Notes: generated from the sequence alone by a model not told the origin. A stretch of DNA of 64,000 nt from Faucicola sp902506215 (GCA_016888885.1 CP069437.1:2232001-2296000), one strand, 5' to 3'; shown: positions 1-9,379, counted from the first letter of the stretch. Numbers and translations are program-made.

Positions 1-2
1 AC

Positions 3-452
3 GATATGCTTACAGCGTTACTAATGATAGGTGATGTCACGTTAGATAATGGTCCACTGCAAGTTGTACCAGGTAGTCATAAAGGCGAATTATTTTCACA
101 TTGGGAGAATGATAAATTCGTTGGCAAGATTAGTGCTGACATTGAAAATAAGCATTGTCAAAAATTTGAGTCTTGTATCGGTTCAGCAGGTACAGTCTGT
201 TTTATGCATACACGACTACTACATTCATCAGGACCAAACATCAGTGAGTTACCTCGTTACTTATTTATCGCAGTTTATAATGCTGAAGATGCCTACCCAC
301 TTGCAGCTAACCCTTTACCAAGTATTCATGAGCGAACTTTAGTAGATGGGCAAATTACTGGTATTGTCCGTTTGACATCAAATGAGTTAAAACTACCCGA
401 GATACCCAAAGGGGCTTCTTTCTTCACTCAGCAAGAAGTCGCTCAAGCCTAA
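3..452 (+). CDS. PhyH-family (phytanoyl-CoA dioxygenase-like) oxygenase, C-terminal part
   Basis: The reading frame is open to the window edge, so the true start lies upstream. The visible 148 or so residues include GPLQVVPGSHKGE and, near residue 75, HTRLLHSSGPN followed by an Arg. These match the distal half of the Fe(II)/2-oxoglutarate double-stranded beta-helix of PhyH proteins: the distal iron-binding His and the Arg that holds 2-oxoglutarate. The HxD half of the iron site would be upstream. The substrate cannot be read from this piece. The stop codon is only 2 bp before the left end of an IS982 element, so normal downstream context may be lost. Confidence 0.7.
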   Translation, partial: DMLTALLMIGDVTLDNGPLQVVPGSHKGELFSHWENDKFVGKISADIENKHCQKFESCIGSAGTVCFMHTRLLHSSGPNISELPRYLFIAVYNAEDAYPLAANPLPSIHERTLVDGQITGIVRLTSNELKLPEIPKGASFFTQQEVAQA

Positions 453-454
453 TT

Positions 455-1493
455 AACCTGAATTCGACATAAGAAAGGATAAAAAAAAGAAGTCCAAGAT
501 GTTAAAGTAAGTTCACCACAAACACCTTTAACCAGGACTTCTTACATGGACAATCTTGTAGAACTTTACTGCCACATCGACGACTTTTGCAAAGCCTACA
601 CAGCCGAGCAACAGCAGAAAATGCTAAAACTAAAGAACAACAGCAGTAAAAAGCCACGCAACAAACCATGCAAAATAAGTTTAGCAGAAATCATCACCAT
701 CTTGGTACTATTTCATCAAATACGCTATCGAGAATTTAAAGCCTTTTACTATGGCTATGTCTGTCAATGGCTAAAAAATGCCTTTCCAAGACTACCAAGT
801 TACAACAGAATGGTAGAACTAATGGAAAAAGCCGTATATCCCATGTGTGACTACCTACAATTCTTAATGCAAGGCAACTGCACAGGGATTAGCTACATCG
901 ACTCAACCAGCCTAGCGGTTTGTGATAACCACCGTATCAAACGCAACAAAGTCTTTGCCGATACAGCAGGACGAGGAAAAAGCAGTATGGGCTGGTTCTT
1001 TGGCTTTAAATTACACGCCATCATCAACCACCGAGGTGAACTCGTGAATCTTACCGTAACAGCGGGCAATGTTGATGACAGAAAGCCTGTCAAGCAACTG
1101 TGTGAAAACCAAGTCTTTGGTAACCTGTTTGGCGATAAAGGCTACATTGATAGATCCCTAACCGCTTGGCTAGACGAAAACTTGGATGTTGAACTGGTTA
1201 CCAACGTCAAAAAGAATATGAAAGCTAAAGACATTGCTTGGTTAGATAAGCGATTGCTTAAACGCCGTTTCTTGATTGAGACGGTGTTTGATGAGTTAAA
1301 GAATATTTGCCATATCGAGCATTCAAGGCATCGTAGCCATGTTGGGTTTATGAGTAATTTGGTGGCAGGGCTGATTGCTTATTGCCATCAACCCAAGAAG
1401 CCGACACTTAAAAATGTGCTGATTGAACCTTTCGTCGCTAAGATTGCTTGCTAATTCAAAGCCTTAGAGTATGGCTTATGTCGAACTGGGGTT
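455..1493 (+). mobile_element. Complete IS982-family insertion sequence, about 1.04 kb
   Basis: The element encloses one transposase gene. Its ends are imperfect inverted repeats: AACCTGAATTCGACATAAG at 455-473, and at 1475-1493 the complement of AACCCCAGTTCGACATAAG. No convincing target duplication flanks it (aatt on the left, attt on the right), so the exact termini are uncertain by 1-2 bp. It is unrelated in sequence to the two identical IS982-like copies further right. It abuts the stop codon of the PhyH gene and separates it from the fragment at 1518-1727. Confidence 0.85.
546..1454 (+). CDS. IS982-family transposase
   Basis: A 302-residue DDE transposase that fills almost the whole element. 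Recognisable family blocks are GISYIDSTSLAVC (first Asp), GWFFGFKLHAIIN, LTAGNVDD-like VTAGNVDDRKPV, LFGDKGYI (second Asp), and RRFLIETVFDELKN (Glu) followed by IEHSRHRS. Length and motif order are typical of IS982 transposases, so the protein appears intact and possibly active. The start is the only ATG close behind the left inverted repeat. Confidence 0.92.
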   Translation: MDNLVELYCHIDDFCKAYTAEQQQKMLKLKNNSSKKPRNKPCKISLAEIITILVLFHQIRYREFKAFYYGYVCQWLKNAFPRLPSYNRMVELMEKAVYPMCDYLQFLMQGNCTGISYIDSTSLAVCDNHRIKRNKVFADTAGRGKSSMGWFFGFKLHAIINHRGELVNLTVTAGNVDDRKPVKQLCENQVFGNLFGDKGYIDRSLTAWLDENLDVELVTNVKKNMKAKDIAWLDKRLLKRRFLIETVFDELKNICHIEHSRHRSHVGFMSNLVAGLIAYCHQPKKPTLKNVLIEPFVAKIAC

Positions 1494-1835
1494 ATTTAAT
1501 AGAAACACTGTATTTAATCGATAGGTACTGGCTACCTTCATAAGAATGGCGAACTACTCCGCTTGGTCAGCCAAGAGCGTCAAGCGCATTATTTAGGGCA
1601 TCTAAAACCAGCTGAGTATCGATACGGGTTGATACTTTGCAACCGACGATACTCGTTTAAACACGTTGATTACAAAGGCGTTATAGATCCAACCTGTTTT
1701 GATATTGATTATTGCCAATATAACTGAAGATAGCGTTACAAACTTTTTGAGCTGTCTGGCATTTCCTTTTTATTCTGCCATGCTTTCCCAATATTCTGAC
1801 CTTGTTAAGGCTTACAACGGCTCACACCTTTTAAG
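1494..1835. other. Intergenic stretch with a remnant reading frame
   Basis: Between the IS982 element and the MBL gene there is no complete gene. A plus-strand frame at 1518-1727 (about 69 codons, no ATG) reads IGTGYLHKNGELLRLVSQER and ends at a TGA. It looks like the tail of a protein whose start was lost, possibly through the IS insertion or a flanking deletion. I cannot assign it to a family. No promoter or terminator stands out. Confidence 0.4.
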
Positions 1836-2708
1836 TCAAAACTGGTTCAATGGAATGCTCAAATATTTTATCCCATTGGCATGGGCATTGGGTAATTCGC
1901 CTGCATTGATATTGACCTGTACTGATGGCAAAATCAGCCTTGGCATCGGCAAATCTTTGTCCCGAGTTTCTCGCATTTGTATAAATTCGGCTTTACTGGT
2001 ACCGTGCTTGACGTGAATATTGCGTTGTTTTTCATCAGCTACGGTGGTGGTTGGGGTATGTTGTCGACCATTTTTGGGCGGATAATCATGGCACAGATAC
2101 AGCAAGGTATCGTCGGGTAGCGACAATAATCTCTGAATCGAATCGTACAAATCTGAGCTGCTACCATTGGGGAAATCGCACCGAGCCGTCCCCACATCAG
2201 GGGCAAATAAGGTATCGCCAACAAACACTGCCTTGCGTTGCCCATCGTCAACCCAATATACCATATCAGCTGGCGTATGCCCTGGCATGTGCATGGCTGT
2301 GATGATCAGACTTCCCAAGCTGAGCGTTGAGCCTTCCTCGGTCAAGATATCAAACTGGCTGGCATCGGTTTTAAACTGACTACTCAAGTCATAAATCGAC
2401 TTGAAGGTTTTTTGTACGCTGTCGATGGATTTACCAATCACGATTTGTCCGCCAAGCTTGGCTTTGAGATATGGGGCAGAGGATAAATGGTCGGCATGGG
2501 CATGGGTTTCGATGATATATACCAACGTCAAGGCCTGCTGCTCGATGAAGGCAATCAAGTTATTGGCATTTTCGTGGCTGATTCTGCCTGCACTTGGGTC
2601 AAAGTCTAGCACAGGATCGATAATGGCACATTGTTGTGTGGTTTCATCGACCAATACATGGGTAAAGGTTTCTGTGGTAGTGTCCAAAAATGAGTGAATT
2701 TGCATCAT
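1836..2708 (-). CDS. MBL-fold metallo-hydrolase, persulfide dioxygenase-like
   Basis: Metallo-beta-lactamase fold with the metal motif HAHADH near residues 69-74, then GHTPADMVYW, VFVGDTLFAPDVGTARCDF and LCHDYPP. The GDTLF..GRxDF-like spacing and CHDY are those of ETHE1/Blh-type persulfide dioxygenases, which oxidise glutathione persulfide to sulfite with Fe(II). A longer frame reaches 2771, but ATG at 2708 has a good ribosome site (GGGAG) and begins the conserved MMQIHSF segment. It lies 29 bp behind the sigma-54 activator in the same orientation, so the two are probably co-transcribed. With the rhodanese at 12.2 kb it suggests handling of sulfane sulfur. Confidence 0.8.
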   Translation of the reverse strand: MMQIHSFLDTTTETFTHVLVDETTQQCAIIDPVLDFDPSAGRISHENANNLIAFIEQQALTLVYIIETHAHADHLSSAPYLKAKLGGQIVIGKSIDSVQKTFKSIYDLSSQFKTDASQFDILTEEGSTLSLGSLIITAMHMPGHTPADMVYWVDDGQRKAVFVGDTLFAPDVGTARCDFPNGSSSDLYDSIQRLLSLPDDTLLYLCHDYPPKNGRQHTPTTTVADEKQRNIHVKHGTSKAEFIQMRETRDKDLPMPRLILPSVQVNINAGELPNAHANGIKYLSIPLNQF

Positions 2709-2737
2709 CTTGTTTACTCCCAGTTTGCGGTTACGGC

Positions 2738-4360
2738 TTAGCTTGCCGGTGCTTGGTTTAAGATTTTCCAACGGTAATTAAATTGTCTTGGAGTCATGCC
2801 AAGCATGGCGGCGGCTTGAGTTTTGTTGCCCCGACATCGCACCAGCACGGCGTTCAGTTCATCCAGATTGTGCGACATCGCCTGCATATAAGGGCGAATC
2901 TCATAGTCTGTATCAAAGGTCATCGGTACTTTGGTTTTTTTTGACTTACTGTTTTTGTCATCTTTAACAGGCGAATACGCTTCGACTTCAATCGTAAGGT
3001 TTTCTTCGTGTTGCTGTGCCAAGCGTTTTTCCACCGTCATCGCATCGACAATCGTGCCATGCGACAGTAATACCAAGCGTTCAAGCATATTTTGTAATTG
3101 GCGGATATTACCAGGCCAATTATACTGTTGTAGTGCTTGAATCGCTTCGGCAGTCAAGTTGACGCTGCGACGATTTTGTTGATTGATACGGTTTAAGAAA
3201 AACGCTACCAATTCAGGAATATCGCTACGTCGTTCTCGCAGGGCAGGCAACATAATCGGAATCACATATAGTCGGTAATACAAATCTTGGCGAAAATCGC
3301 CATGTTGCACCGCTTCCGCAAGGTTTTTGTGGGTGGCGGTAACGATACGCACGTCAATTTTGATTTCTTTGCGACCACCAAGACGAGTAATCGTGCCTTC
3401 TTGCAAAGTGCGTAAAATCTTACTTTGCACAGGCAAGGTAAGCTCGCCAATTTCATCCAAAAAGATAGTGCCACCGTCCGCCTGCTGAAACAGTCCTGCC
3501 CGTTCACTGGTCGCTCCTGTGAACGCCCCCTTTTCATGCCCAAACAATTCACTTTCAAACAAACTCTCAGGGATTGCCGCACAGTTGACCTTGATAAAGG
3601 GTTTGTTCACCCTTGGGCTTGCGGTGTGCAATGCCCGAGCAAATAGCTCTTTACCTGTACCTGATTCACCAAGTAACAGTACGTTGGCGTTGCTGTCGGA
3701 TACTTGCTCAAGCTCTCGAATGGCTTTGAGTAAGGCAGGCGATGAGCCGATAATACCGTAGGTGCGAGTGTTGCTTTGCAAGGCTTTTTTTAACGCTTCG
3801 TTATGGTTGATAAGGTTTTGCGTGGTGGCGTCATTGATGCTCTGCCAATGGAGCAACTGACTGCACAAGGTCGCCAAGGTGTTAAGCAACGCCATGTCAC
3901 GGTACAAAGTGCGTTCACTCATGCGTAACCGATGGCATGCTAACACGCCAAAAGTGTGATTATTGGCTTTAAGCGGTAATGCGATAAATGACACTTTCTC
4001 TTGCGGTAACTGTGTTCGGCTAACCGCCCGTCCCAAAAAGATATTGTCCGAGTGGATATCTTGCACCATGAGGGCATGACTATTGCTGTATACCGCCCCT
4101 GTGATACCTTCGTGCGAGTAGTATTGCCCTAGGGCTACTTGCTCGGCGGTCAAGCCATAGCTGTAATGAATACGCAGCAGTCCATCAGTGTTCGCCAACA
4201 CAATCCGCCCACGATTAAGCCCAATCAGCTCGCTCATCAGGTGCAGCATGGTATTAATCGCCGCATCGGGTTTGCCGTCTTTGCCGATTTGCTTCATGGT
4301 TTCTTGCAACAAAAGCATTTCAATGGCTTGCCAGTTGCTGTCGTTCGCCGTTTTTTTCAT
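2738..4360 (-). CDS. Sigma-54-dependent activator: GAF, AAA+, Fis-type HTH
   Basis: A 540-residue enhancer-binding protein. Residues about 25-165 form a GAF-like sensory domain. The AAA+ core has Walker A GESGTGKE at 231-238 and the sigma-54 contact loop GAFTGA at 278-283, then FLDEIGEL. The C-terminus (about 495-535, RGNKTQAAAMLGMTPRQF) is a Fis-type helix-turn-helix. The arrangement resembles NifA/NorR-type regulators, so a small ligand or redox signal at the GAF domain is likely. It is divergent from osmC, which has a textbook -24/-12 promoter, and a second such promoter lies before cyanase. It is the obvious candidate activator of both. Confidence 0.9.
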   Translation of the reverse strand: MKKTANDSNWQAIEMLLLQETMKQIGKDGKPDAAINTMLHLMSELIGLNRGRIVLANTDGLLRIHYSYGLTAEQVALGQYYSHEGITGAVYSNSHALMVQDIHSDNIFLGRAVSRTQLPQEKVSFIALPLKANNHTFGVLACHRLRMSERTLYRDMALLNTLATLCSQLLHWQSINDATTQNLINHNEALKKALQSNTRTYGIIGSSPALLKAIRELEQVSDSNANVLLLGESGTGKELFARALHTASPRVNKPFIKVNCAAIPESLFESELFGHEKGAFTGATSERAGLFQQADGGTIFLDEIGELTLPVQSKILRTLQEGTITRLGGRKEIKIDVRIVTATHKNLAEAVQHGDFRQDLYYRLYVIPIMLPALRERRSDIPELVAFFLNRINQQNRRSVNLTAEAIQALQQYNWPGNIRQLQNMLERLVLLSHGTIVDAMTVEKRLAQQHEENLTIEVEAYSPVKDDKNSKSKKTKVPMTFDTDYEIRPYMQAMSHNLDELNAVLVRCRGNKTQAAAMLGMTPRQFNYRWKILNQAPAS

Positions 4361-4523
4361 GGTGTGTTATCGGTGTGGTGCCAGTTTGGTATAAGTACGC
4401 TATTAGTGATTTCTTACAGAAAAGCTTTGTCAAAAAATTTGGGATAAAAACTGCCCCTTTTTTTACCATAGCAATGTCACGGCGAGTATGTCAATGATTT
4501 TTAGCCATAAATTTTGACACAAC

Positions 4524-4571
4524 AAATTAACAAATTTGACAAAGTGAACAATATAACTAGACAAATTGTCT
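4524..4571. promoter_or_regulatory. Putative enhancer sites for the sigma-54 activator (osmC promoter)
   Basis: The 27-bp segment at 4524-4550 recurs with 23 of 27 matches at 11322-11348, upstream of the cyanase promoter. Its core reads TTAACAA(N3)TTGACAAAG. It ends 83 bp before the -24 box, a normal enhancer distance. A perfect palindrome AGACAAATTGTCT follows at 4559-4571. Binding by the activator at 2738-4360 is inferred from position and repetition. Confidence 0.6.
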
Positions 4572-4633
4572 GATTTGTCAATTTTTTTGTTAGCATTAAT
4601 AAAAATAACAATAAAAACAATAATTTATAAATT

Positions 4634-4650
4634 TGGCACGACCCTTGCTA
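4634..4650 (+). promoter_or_regulatory. Sigma-54 (-24/-12) promoter of the osmC-ABC operon
   Basis: TGGCACGACCCTTGCTA matches the RpoN consensus TGGCAC-N5-TTGC. The invariant GG (4635-4636) and GC (4647-4648) are separated by exactly 10 bp. Transcription would start near 4660, about 45 bp before the osmC ATG. Confidence 0.9.
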
Positions 4651-4705
4651 TAGCTTATGGGCAACCCAGGTTGTATTAAAAAAATTTATCATAAGGAGTA
4701 GAACC

Positions 4706-5248
4706 ATGTCAGATGTTACTTACTTACGCCCAATCGACGCAGAAGGTCTTGAAAAATTCGCTGCCGCAGGTCGTGAAAACCCAGAACGCAGAGGTACCAA
4801 CAAAGTACATACTGTATCGGTTGGTAAATTCCGCACTATCAGCTACTTAACCAATCCTGACCCATGTCACCCAGGCGTGGTTGTTGATGAGCCTTACCAT
4901 TTGTTTGGTGAGAACACTGCTCCTGCTCCAGGTGAAGTGGTGCTTAGTGCGTTGGGTGGCTGTTTGACGGTCGGTATCACTGCCGTTGCCACACACCGTA
5001 AAGTCAAACTAAGCAAACTTGAAGTTTACCTAGAAGCGGATATCGGTAATACAGCGGCATGGGGTGCAGGCGGAGCTGAGCGTAAACCTGAGCAGATGGG
5101 CTTTCAGGCGATTCGTGTCAAAGTTGATATTGAAGGCGATGCCGACAAAGCAACATTAGAAGAAATCGTACAACATGCCAACTATTTCTCACCTGTTGCC
5201 AACACCATGCGTAACCCAGTTGCGGATTTCAGCATCTCAACTATATAA
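4706..5248 (+). CDS. OsmC family protein
   Basis: A 180-residue OsmC/Ohr-superfamily protein. These are small dimeric cytoplasmic thiol peroxidases that use two cysteines against organic hydroperoxides; some act on persulfides or other thiol chemistry. The second conserved cysteine is visible in ALGGCLTVGITAV (about residue 91), and PDPCHPG (about 53) could supply the other, although its spacing is not that of classical OsmC. The start is preceded by AAGGAG. It is the first gene behind the sigma-54 promoter and heads a run of six same-strand genes. Its role here is probably linked to the sulfur or electrophile chemistry of the cluster (inference). Confidence 0.8.
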   Translation: MSDVTYLRPIDAEGLEKFAAAGRENPERRGTNKVHTVSVGKFRTISYLTNPDPCHPGVVVDEPYHLFGENTAPAPGEVVLSALGGCLTVGITAVATHRKVKLSKLEVYLEADIGNTAAWGAGGAERKPEQMGFQAIRVKVDIEGDADKATLEEIVQHANYFSPVANTMRNPVADFSISTI

Positions 5249-5263
5249 GCCGTTAGTCATAAG

Positions 5264-5298
5264 GTTAATCTGTTAAAGCAAAGCTTTGGCAGATTAAC
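5264..5298 (+). other. Intercistronic hairpin between osmC and the dehydrogenase gene
   Basis: GTTAATCTG at 5264-5272 pairs with CAGATTAAC at 5290-5298. There is no T-run behind it, so it is more likely an mRNA processing or stability hairpin, or a partial terminator, than a full stop. It could explain strong expression of the first gene relative to the rest. Confidence 0.45.
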
Positions 5299-5385
5299 TG
5301 ATAAAGATTGATTCAAAGTTAGCCAGTTTATCCTGTTTTAATTGGGTTTAGCCCAATTGTATAAGTACCAAAAGGAAAACCACAA

Positions 5386-6555
5386 ATGACAACCCTAGAT
5401 GATGCTTTTTTAAAAAACCCACCTGCCATGTTTGAGCCCGCAGTGTTTGAACCTAAGTGGTCAGATAGCGACAAGGTACTGGCAGATGTGGCATATATTT
5501 CCCAAACGATGTTAGCCCCCAAAGCCTACGAGATTGATAAGGGCTATTATCCTGTTGCTGAAATGGCACAACTTGGGGCGGCAGGGGCGTTTGCAGCACA
5601 TATGTCATCGCAAGGCTCACGCTTTGATGTGGCGATAGATGCGATGCGATCCATCAGCCGTGCGTGTGGCACGACAGGTTTTATGACGTGGGCTCAGGAT
5701 ACTTGCGGTCTTTATTTGGATTTGTCCAATAACAAGTCAGCCAGTCAGCAAGCGGTACTCAAAACCCATATGTCTGGTGAAACGCTGGGCGGCACTGCGT
5801 TATCTAACCCGATGAAAGCATGGACAGATATTGAGCCTATGGCATTGAAAGCCAAAAAAGTTGCGGGTGGTTATATCATCTCGGGGAGCTTGCCTTGGGT
5901 GAGTAATATCGGACGTGGTCAATACTGCGGTGCCGTCGCCAGCATGCAAAACAGTAGCACGCCTTACGATATTTTATTTTTATTACGCTTGGATGAGCGG
6001 GTCGAGCTACGTCAATGTCCTACGTTTAGTGGCATGGAAGGCAGCGGTACTTACGGGATTGGTTTAAATGAGTATTTTGTACCCAATGATGACATCATCG
6101 CTGACCCTGCCAAACCGTTTATTCTAAAAATACGCCCTGTATTTATCCTAATGCAAATGGGTATGGGACTTGGCGTGATTGATGGCTGTATTGACGATAT
6201 TTTGAGCGTGGAAAACCAATTGGGGCATGTCAATCAGTTTTTACAAGACCAAGCAGGCGGACTGCAAACCTTGGTCGATGGAGCTACCAAACACACCTTA
6301 AAGCTTGCACAAACACCATTTGACACCAGTCAAGATTATTTGCTTGATGTGATTAATTTGCGTATTAACGCGGCCAAATACTGCCTACGAGCCAGTGAAG
6401 CTGCCTTGATGCACACAGGAGCAAGAGGGTATTTGGCTTCTGCAGCCCCACAACGTCGTGTCCGTGAGGCTCAGTTTGTCGCTATTGTGACCCCTGCAAT
6501 TAAGCACCTACGCTATCTTGCCCAACAATTGATGACTGAGGAGATGCCCGCATGA
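5386..6555 (+). CDS. Acyl-CoA-dehydrogenase-fold flavoprotein (oxidase or monooxygenase-like)
   Basis: A 389-residue protein with the acyl-CoA dehydrogenase layout: helical N-terminal domain (IDKGYYPVAEMAQLGAAGAF), middle beta-domain (GGYIISGSLPWVSNIG) and C-terminal helical domain (LRASEAALMHTGARGYL). The usual glutamate base of fatty-acyl dehydrogenases is not obvious, and the operon contains no other beta-oxidation gene. The family also includes flavin monooxygenases of the DszC/SfnC type, used in C-S or C-N bond cleavage. The next gene, overlapping by 4 bp, encodes a rubredoxin/reductase that could supply electrons. The substrate is unknown. Confidence 0.75.
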   Translation: MTTLDDAFLKNPPAMFEPAVFEPKWSDSDKVLADVAYISQTMLAPKAYEIDKGYYPVAEMAQLGAAGAFAAHMSSQGSRFDVAIDAMRSISRACGTTGFMTWAQDTCGLYLDLSNNKSASQQAVLKTHMSGETLGGTALSNPMKAWTDIEPMALKAKKVAGGYIISGSLPWVSNIGRGQYCGAVASMQNSSTPYDILFLLRLDERVELRQCPTFSGMEGSGTYGIGLNEYFVPNDDIIADPAKPFILKIRPVFILMQMGMGLGVIDGCIDDILSVENQLGHVNQFLQDQAGGLQTLVDGATKHTLKLAQTPFDTSQDYLLDVINLRINAAKYCLRASEAALMHTGARGYLASAAPQRRVREAQFVAIVTPAIKHLRYLAQQLMTEEMPA

Positions 6556-7940
6556 ACCCCGACATAAACAACGAGATAAAAGCAACAGTCGCTAATGATG
6601 ATAATTGGCAAAAATATATATGCCTTGCTTGTGGTCTGATTTATGACGAAAAAGAAGGTGACCCCGACAGCGGAATTGACCCGTTTACCAAATTTGACGA
6701 CATTCCAGACGACTGGGTGTGTCCGCTATGTGGTGTGGGCAAAGGCGATTTTGAATTGTATGTGCCACGCACGGTCAATATCGTGGCACAACCACAGACT
6801 CTTGCCATCGACAACCATTATGGCGTGGTGATTCTGGGTGGAGGTATGGCAGGGTGGGCAGTTGCCGAAGCGGTACGTAGTCTAGATACCAGTATGCCTG
6901 TGTTAATGATTAGTTCGTGTGATGCCAATCGCTACCACAAACCTGAATTGTCGATTGCTATTAGTAAAGGAATGACTACCGAAAAAATCATCAAAACCAC
7001 AGGCGGCCAAGCCGCCGCCGAGCTGAATATTACCTTGCTTGCCAAAGCCTTTGCTCTGAATATTGACAGCCAAGCTAAAGAAATCCACACCACTCGTGGC
7101 GTGTTTAGCTATGACAAACTGGTGTTTGCCGCAGGAGCATCACCATTTGTGCCAGAGGTTTTACCAGCCAGCTATTGTTGGCGGATTAACCATTTAAATG
7201 GCTTTAGCGGTTTACAACAGACGCTTGCCGATAAACCCCAAGCAGTGTTAATTGTTGGAGCGGGAATGATAGGCACTGAGCTTGCCGAAGACATGGCACG
7301 AGCAGGGCATCAAGTGACTTTGGTGGATAAAACCGCTTATCCATTACAAGGCATATTACCGCCGATTGCCGCTAAATTGGTGGCACAGTGTCTCGCAGAG
7401 CAAGGCATTCGCTATCTTGCCGAACACAGCGTGACAGGGCTGAGTAAAATTGACAATGGCTACACTCTATCGAGTCGTGATAGCCAAGGCCTCGAGTACC
7501 AAACCGCTACCGACCAAGTCATCGTCTCGGCAGGATTGACTGTTGATAGCCGTTTGCCACAGAGAGCAGGCTTAGACTTTAGCCCCCGCACAGGTATCAA
7601 GGTTAATTCTACCAATTTGCAAACCAGCAATGAGCATATCTATGCGTTAGGTGATTGTGTGGATATTGATGGTAGCCCTTGCCGTTTTATTGCTCCGATT
7701 CATGCCCAAGCTCGCACCATTGCCGCCCAAGTGACGGGGCAAGCCTACGAACCATATCAGCACACCAACCCTGTGATTCGTCTCAAAACCAAAGGCATTT
7801 CGGTGATGATATCGGGCAGCCCTAACCGAGAGCAAGATTGGTCGATTACTGACCAAGATGACAGCCAACTGGTCATGCAACAAGTCCATAATGGTGACAC
7901 CCAAGCCGAGATTGTTATCAAATACGCAAAATCGGCTTAG
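6552..7940 (+). CDS. Rubredoxin fused to FAD-dependent NAD(P)H:rubredoxin reductase
   Basis: A 462-residue fusion. Residues 20-70 are a rubredoxin with both CxxC knuckles (Cys24/27 and Cys57/60; CPLCGVGK). Residues about 90-450 are a pyridine nucleotide-disulfide oxidoreductase: the FAD motif GGGMAGW is near 96, the NAD motif VGAGMIGTELAE near 235, and YALGDCVDI near 365. Electrons would pass from NAD(P)H through FAD to the iron centre and on to a partner oxygenase. The ATGA overlap with the upstream flavoprotein gene suggests translational coupling and a functional pair. Free-standing rubredoxin reductases usually serve alkane hydroxylases, but none is present here. Confidence 0.88.
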   Translation: MNPDINNEIKATVANDDNWQKYICLACGLIYDEKEGDPDSGIDPFTKFDDIPDDWVCPLCGVGKGDFELYVPRTVNIVAQPQTLAIDNHYGVVILGGGMAGWAVAEAVRSLDTSMPVLMISSCDANRYHKPELSIAISKGMTTEKIIKTTGGQAAAELNITLLAKAFALNIDSQAKEIHTTRGVFSYDKLVFAAGASPFVPEVLPASYCWRINHLNGFSGLQQTLADKPQAVLIVGAGMIGTELAEDMARAGHQVTLVDKTAYPLQGILPPIAAKLVAQCLAEQGIRYLAEHSVTGLSKIDNGYTLSSRDSQGLEYQTATDQVIVSAGLTVDSRLPQRAGLDFSPRTGIKVNSTNLQTSNEHIYALGDCVDIDGSPCRFIAPIHAQARTIAAQVTGQAYEPYQHTNPVIRLKTKGISVMISGSPNREQDWSITDQDDSQLVMQQVHNGDTQAEIVIKYAKSA

Positions 7941-7984
7941 CTAATATAAATAGTTTTAGCAACTGGCATTGTAAAGGAAAATTT

Positions 7985-9379
7985 ATGTTAAAAAATCTAT
8001 TCCGTCCATATGATGATAAACAAGTGCTAGGTTGCAGTTGTGGTAAACACGCCAATGAGAGCGAATGCCAACGCAGCCACCAATCGCTACTCGATGCTAA
8101 TCGAGCCACCGATGCTGAGCTGGTCGGAGCAGATTTTATTGAAGCAGCGGCAGTCAAAGCCTTGTTTCCCCACGACGCCAAACGCCGAGCATTTTTAAAA
8201 GCCGTTGGTCAAAGCACAGCAATGGCAGCCATCGCCACCGTATTGCCAATTGGGGCATTGCAGTCGATGGCAGCCGAAACCAAAACCGTGGGCAATATCG
8301 AGAAGAAAAATCTCAAGCTCGGCTTTATTCCCATTACCTGTGCCACGCCGTTGATTATGGCTGACCCGATGGGATTCTATGCTGAGCAAGGTTTAAAGGT
8401 GAATTTAACCAAAGTGGCAGGTTGGGCATTGGTGCGTGACCGTATGCTTAATCATGAGCTGGATGCCAGTCATTTTCTTGCCCCCATGCCGTTTACGATT
8501 ACCATGGGCAAAGGTTCAGCCCAGCAAAACATGAAGCTGGCGGCACTGCAAAACATCAATGGCCAAGCCTTGACCATGTCAATTAAGCACATCAATAACC
8601 GTGATCCCAAAAACTGGAAAGGTATGGTGTTTGCGATACCGTTTGTGCATTCGATGCACAATTATTTGCTGCGTTATTTTTTAGCAGAGCATGGCATTAA
8701 CCCTGACACTGACGTGCAGCTACGGGTGACATCACCGCCTGAAATGGTCGCCAACTTATTGGCAGGCAATATTGATGGCTTTTTTGGTCCTGAGCCGTTT
8801 AACCAACGTGCGATTTATGAAAAAGCAGGTTACATCCATACCTTATCCAAGGACATCTGGGACGGTCATCCCTGCTGTGCATTTGGGACATCCGAAGCCT
8901 TTATTCAGCAAAATCCCAATACTTTTTTGGCATTGTATCGAGCAATTTTAAAATCGACCGTCGAAGCCAATAAAGGTGAAAATCGCCAACAGATTGCCAA
9001 AGTTATTTCGACAGCTGGCTACCTGAATCAGCCTGAAATCGTGGTACGCCAAGTGCTAACAGGGCATTTTGCCGATGGAGATGGGCATATCCTAAACGTG
9101 CCAAATCGCACAGGTTATGACGCCATGCCATGGTACTCGATGGGGGTGTGGATGCTCACTCAAATGCGACGCTGGGGCTATATCAATTCACATATTAATT
9201 ACCAAGACTTGACCGAAAAAGTGATGATGCTCACCGATGCCAAAAAGCAAATGGCACAGTTGGGACTCGATTATCTTCATCACGATGATTATCAAGGCTT
9301 TAGTGTCATGGGCAAACCGTTTGACCCAAGACAGCCAGAGCAATATGTCAATCAATTTACCATTAAAAAGTTGGTGTGA
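7985..9379 (+). CDS. CmpA/NrtA-family ABC transporter substrate-binding protein, Tat-type signal
   Basis: 464 residues. About 60 residues precede a twin-arginine signal (KRRAFLKAVGQST, then a hydrophobic stretch to QSMAAET). This leader carries a Cys/His cluster, CSCGKHANESEC. The mature part (LKLGFIPITCATPLIMADPMGFYAEQGL, GNIDGFFGPEPFNQRAI) is typical of nitrate/bicarbonate/cyanate-binding CmpA/NrtA proteins. Folding with a bound cofactor or ion before Tat export is plausible. Directly followed by permease and ATPase genes and then by cyanase, so cyanate or a related anion is the favoured ligand. Family membership is firm; the ligand is inferred. Confidence 0.85.
   Translation: MLKNLFRPYDDKQVLGCSCGKHANESECQRSHQSLLDANRATDAELVGADFIEAAAVKALFPHDAKRRAFLKAVGQSTAMAAIATVLPIGALQSMAAETKTVGNIEKKNLKLGFIPITCATPLIMADPMGFYAEQGLKVNLTKVAGWALVRDRMLNHELDASHFLAPMPFTITMGKGSAQQNMKLAALQNINGQALTMSIKHINNRDPKNWKGMVFAIPFVHSMHNYLLRYFLAEHGINPDTDVQLRVTSPPEMVANLLAGNIDGFFGPEPFNQRAIYEKAGYIHTLSKDIWDGHPCCAFGTSEAFIQQNPNTFLALYRAILKSTVEANKGENRQQIAKVISTAGYLNQPEIVVRQVLTGHFADGDGHILNVPNRTGYDAMPWYSMGVWMLTQMRRWGYINSHINYQDLTEKVMMLTDAKKQMAQLGLDYLHHDDYQGFSVMGKPFDPRQPEQYVNQFTIKKLV

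Noticed and set aside
455..1493. Target duplication for the first IS982 element
   Set aside because: Flanking bases (aatt, attt) do not match well enough to claim one.
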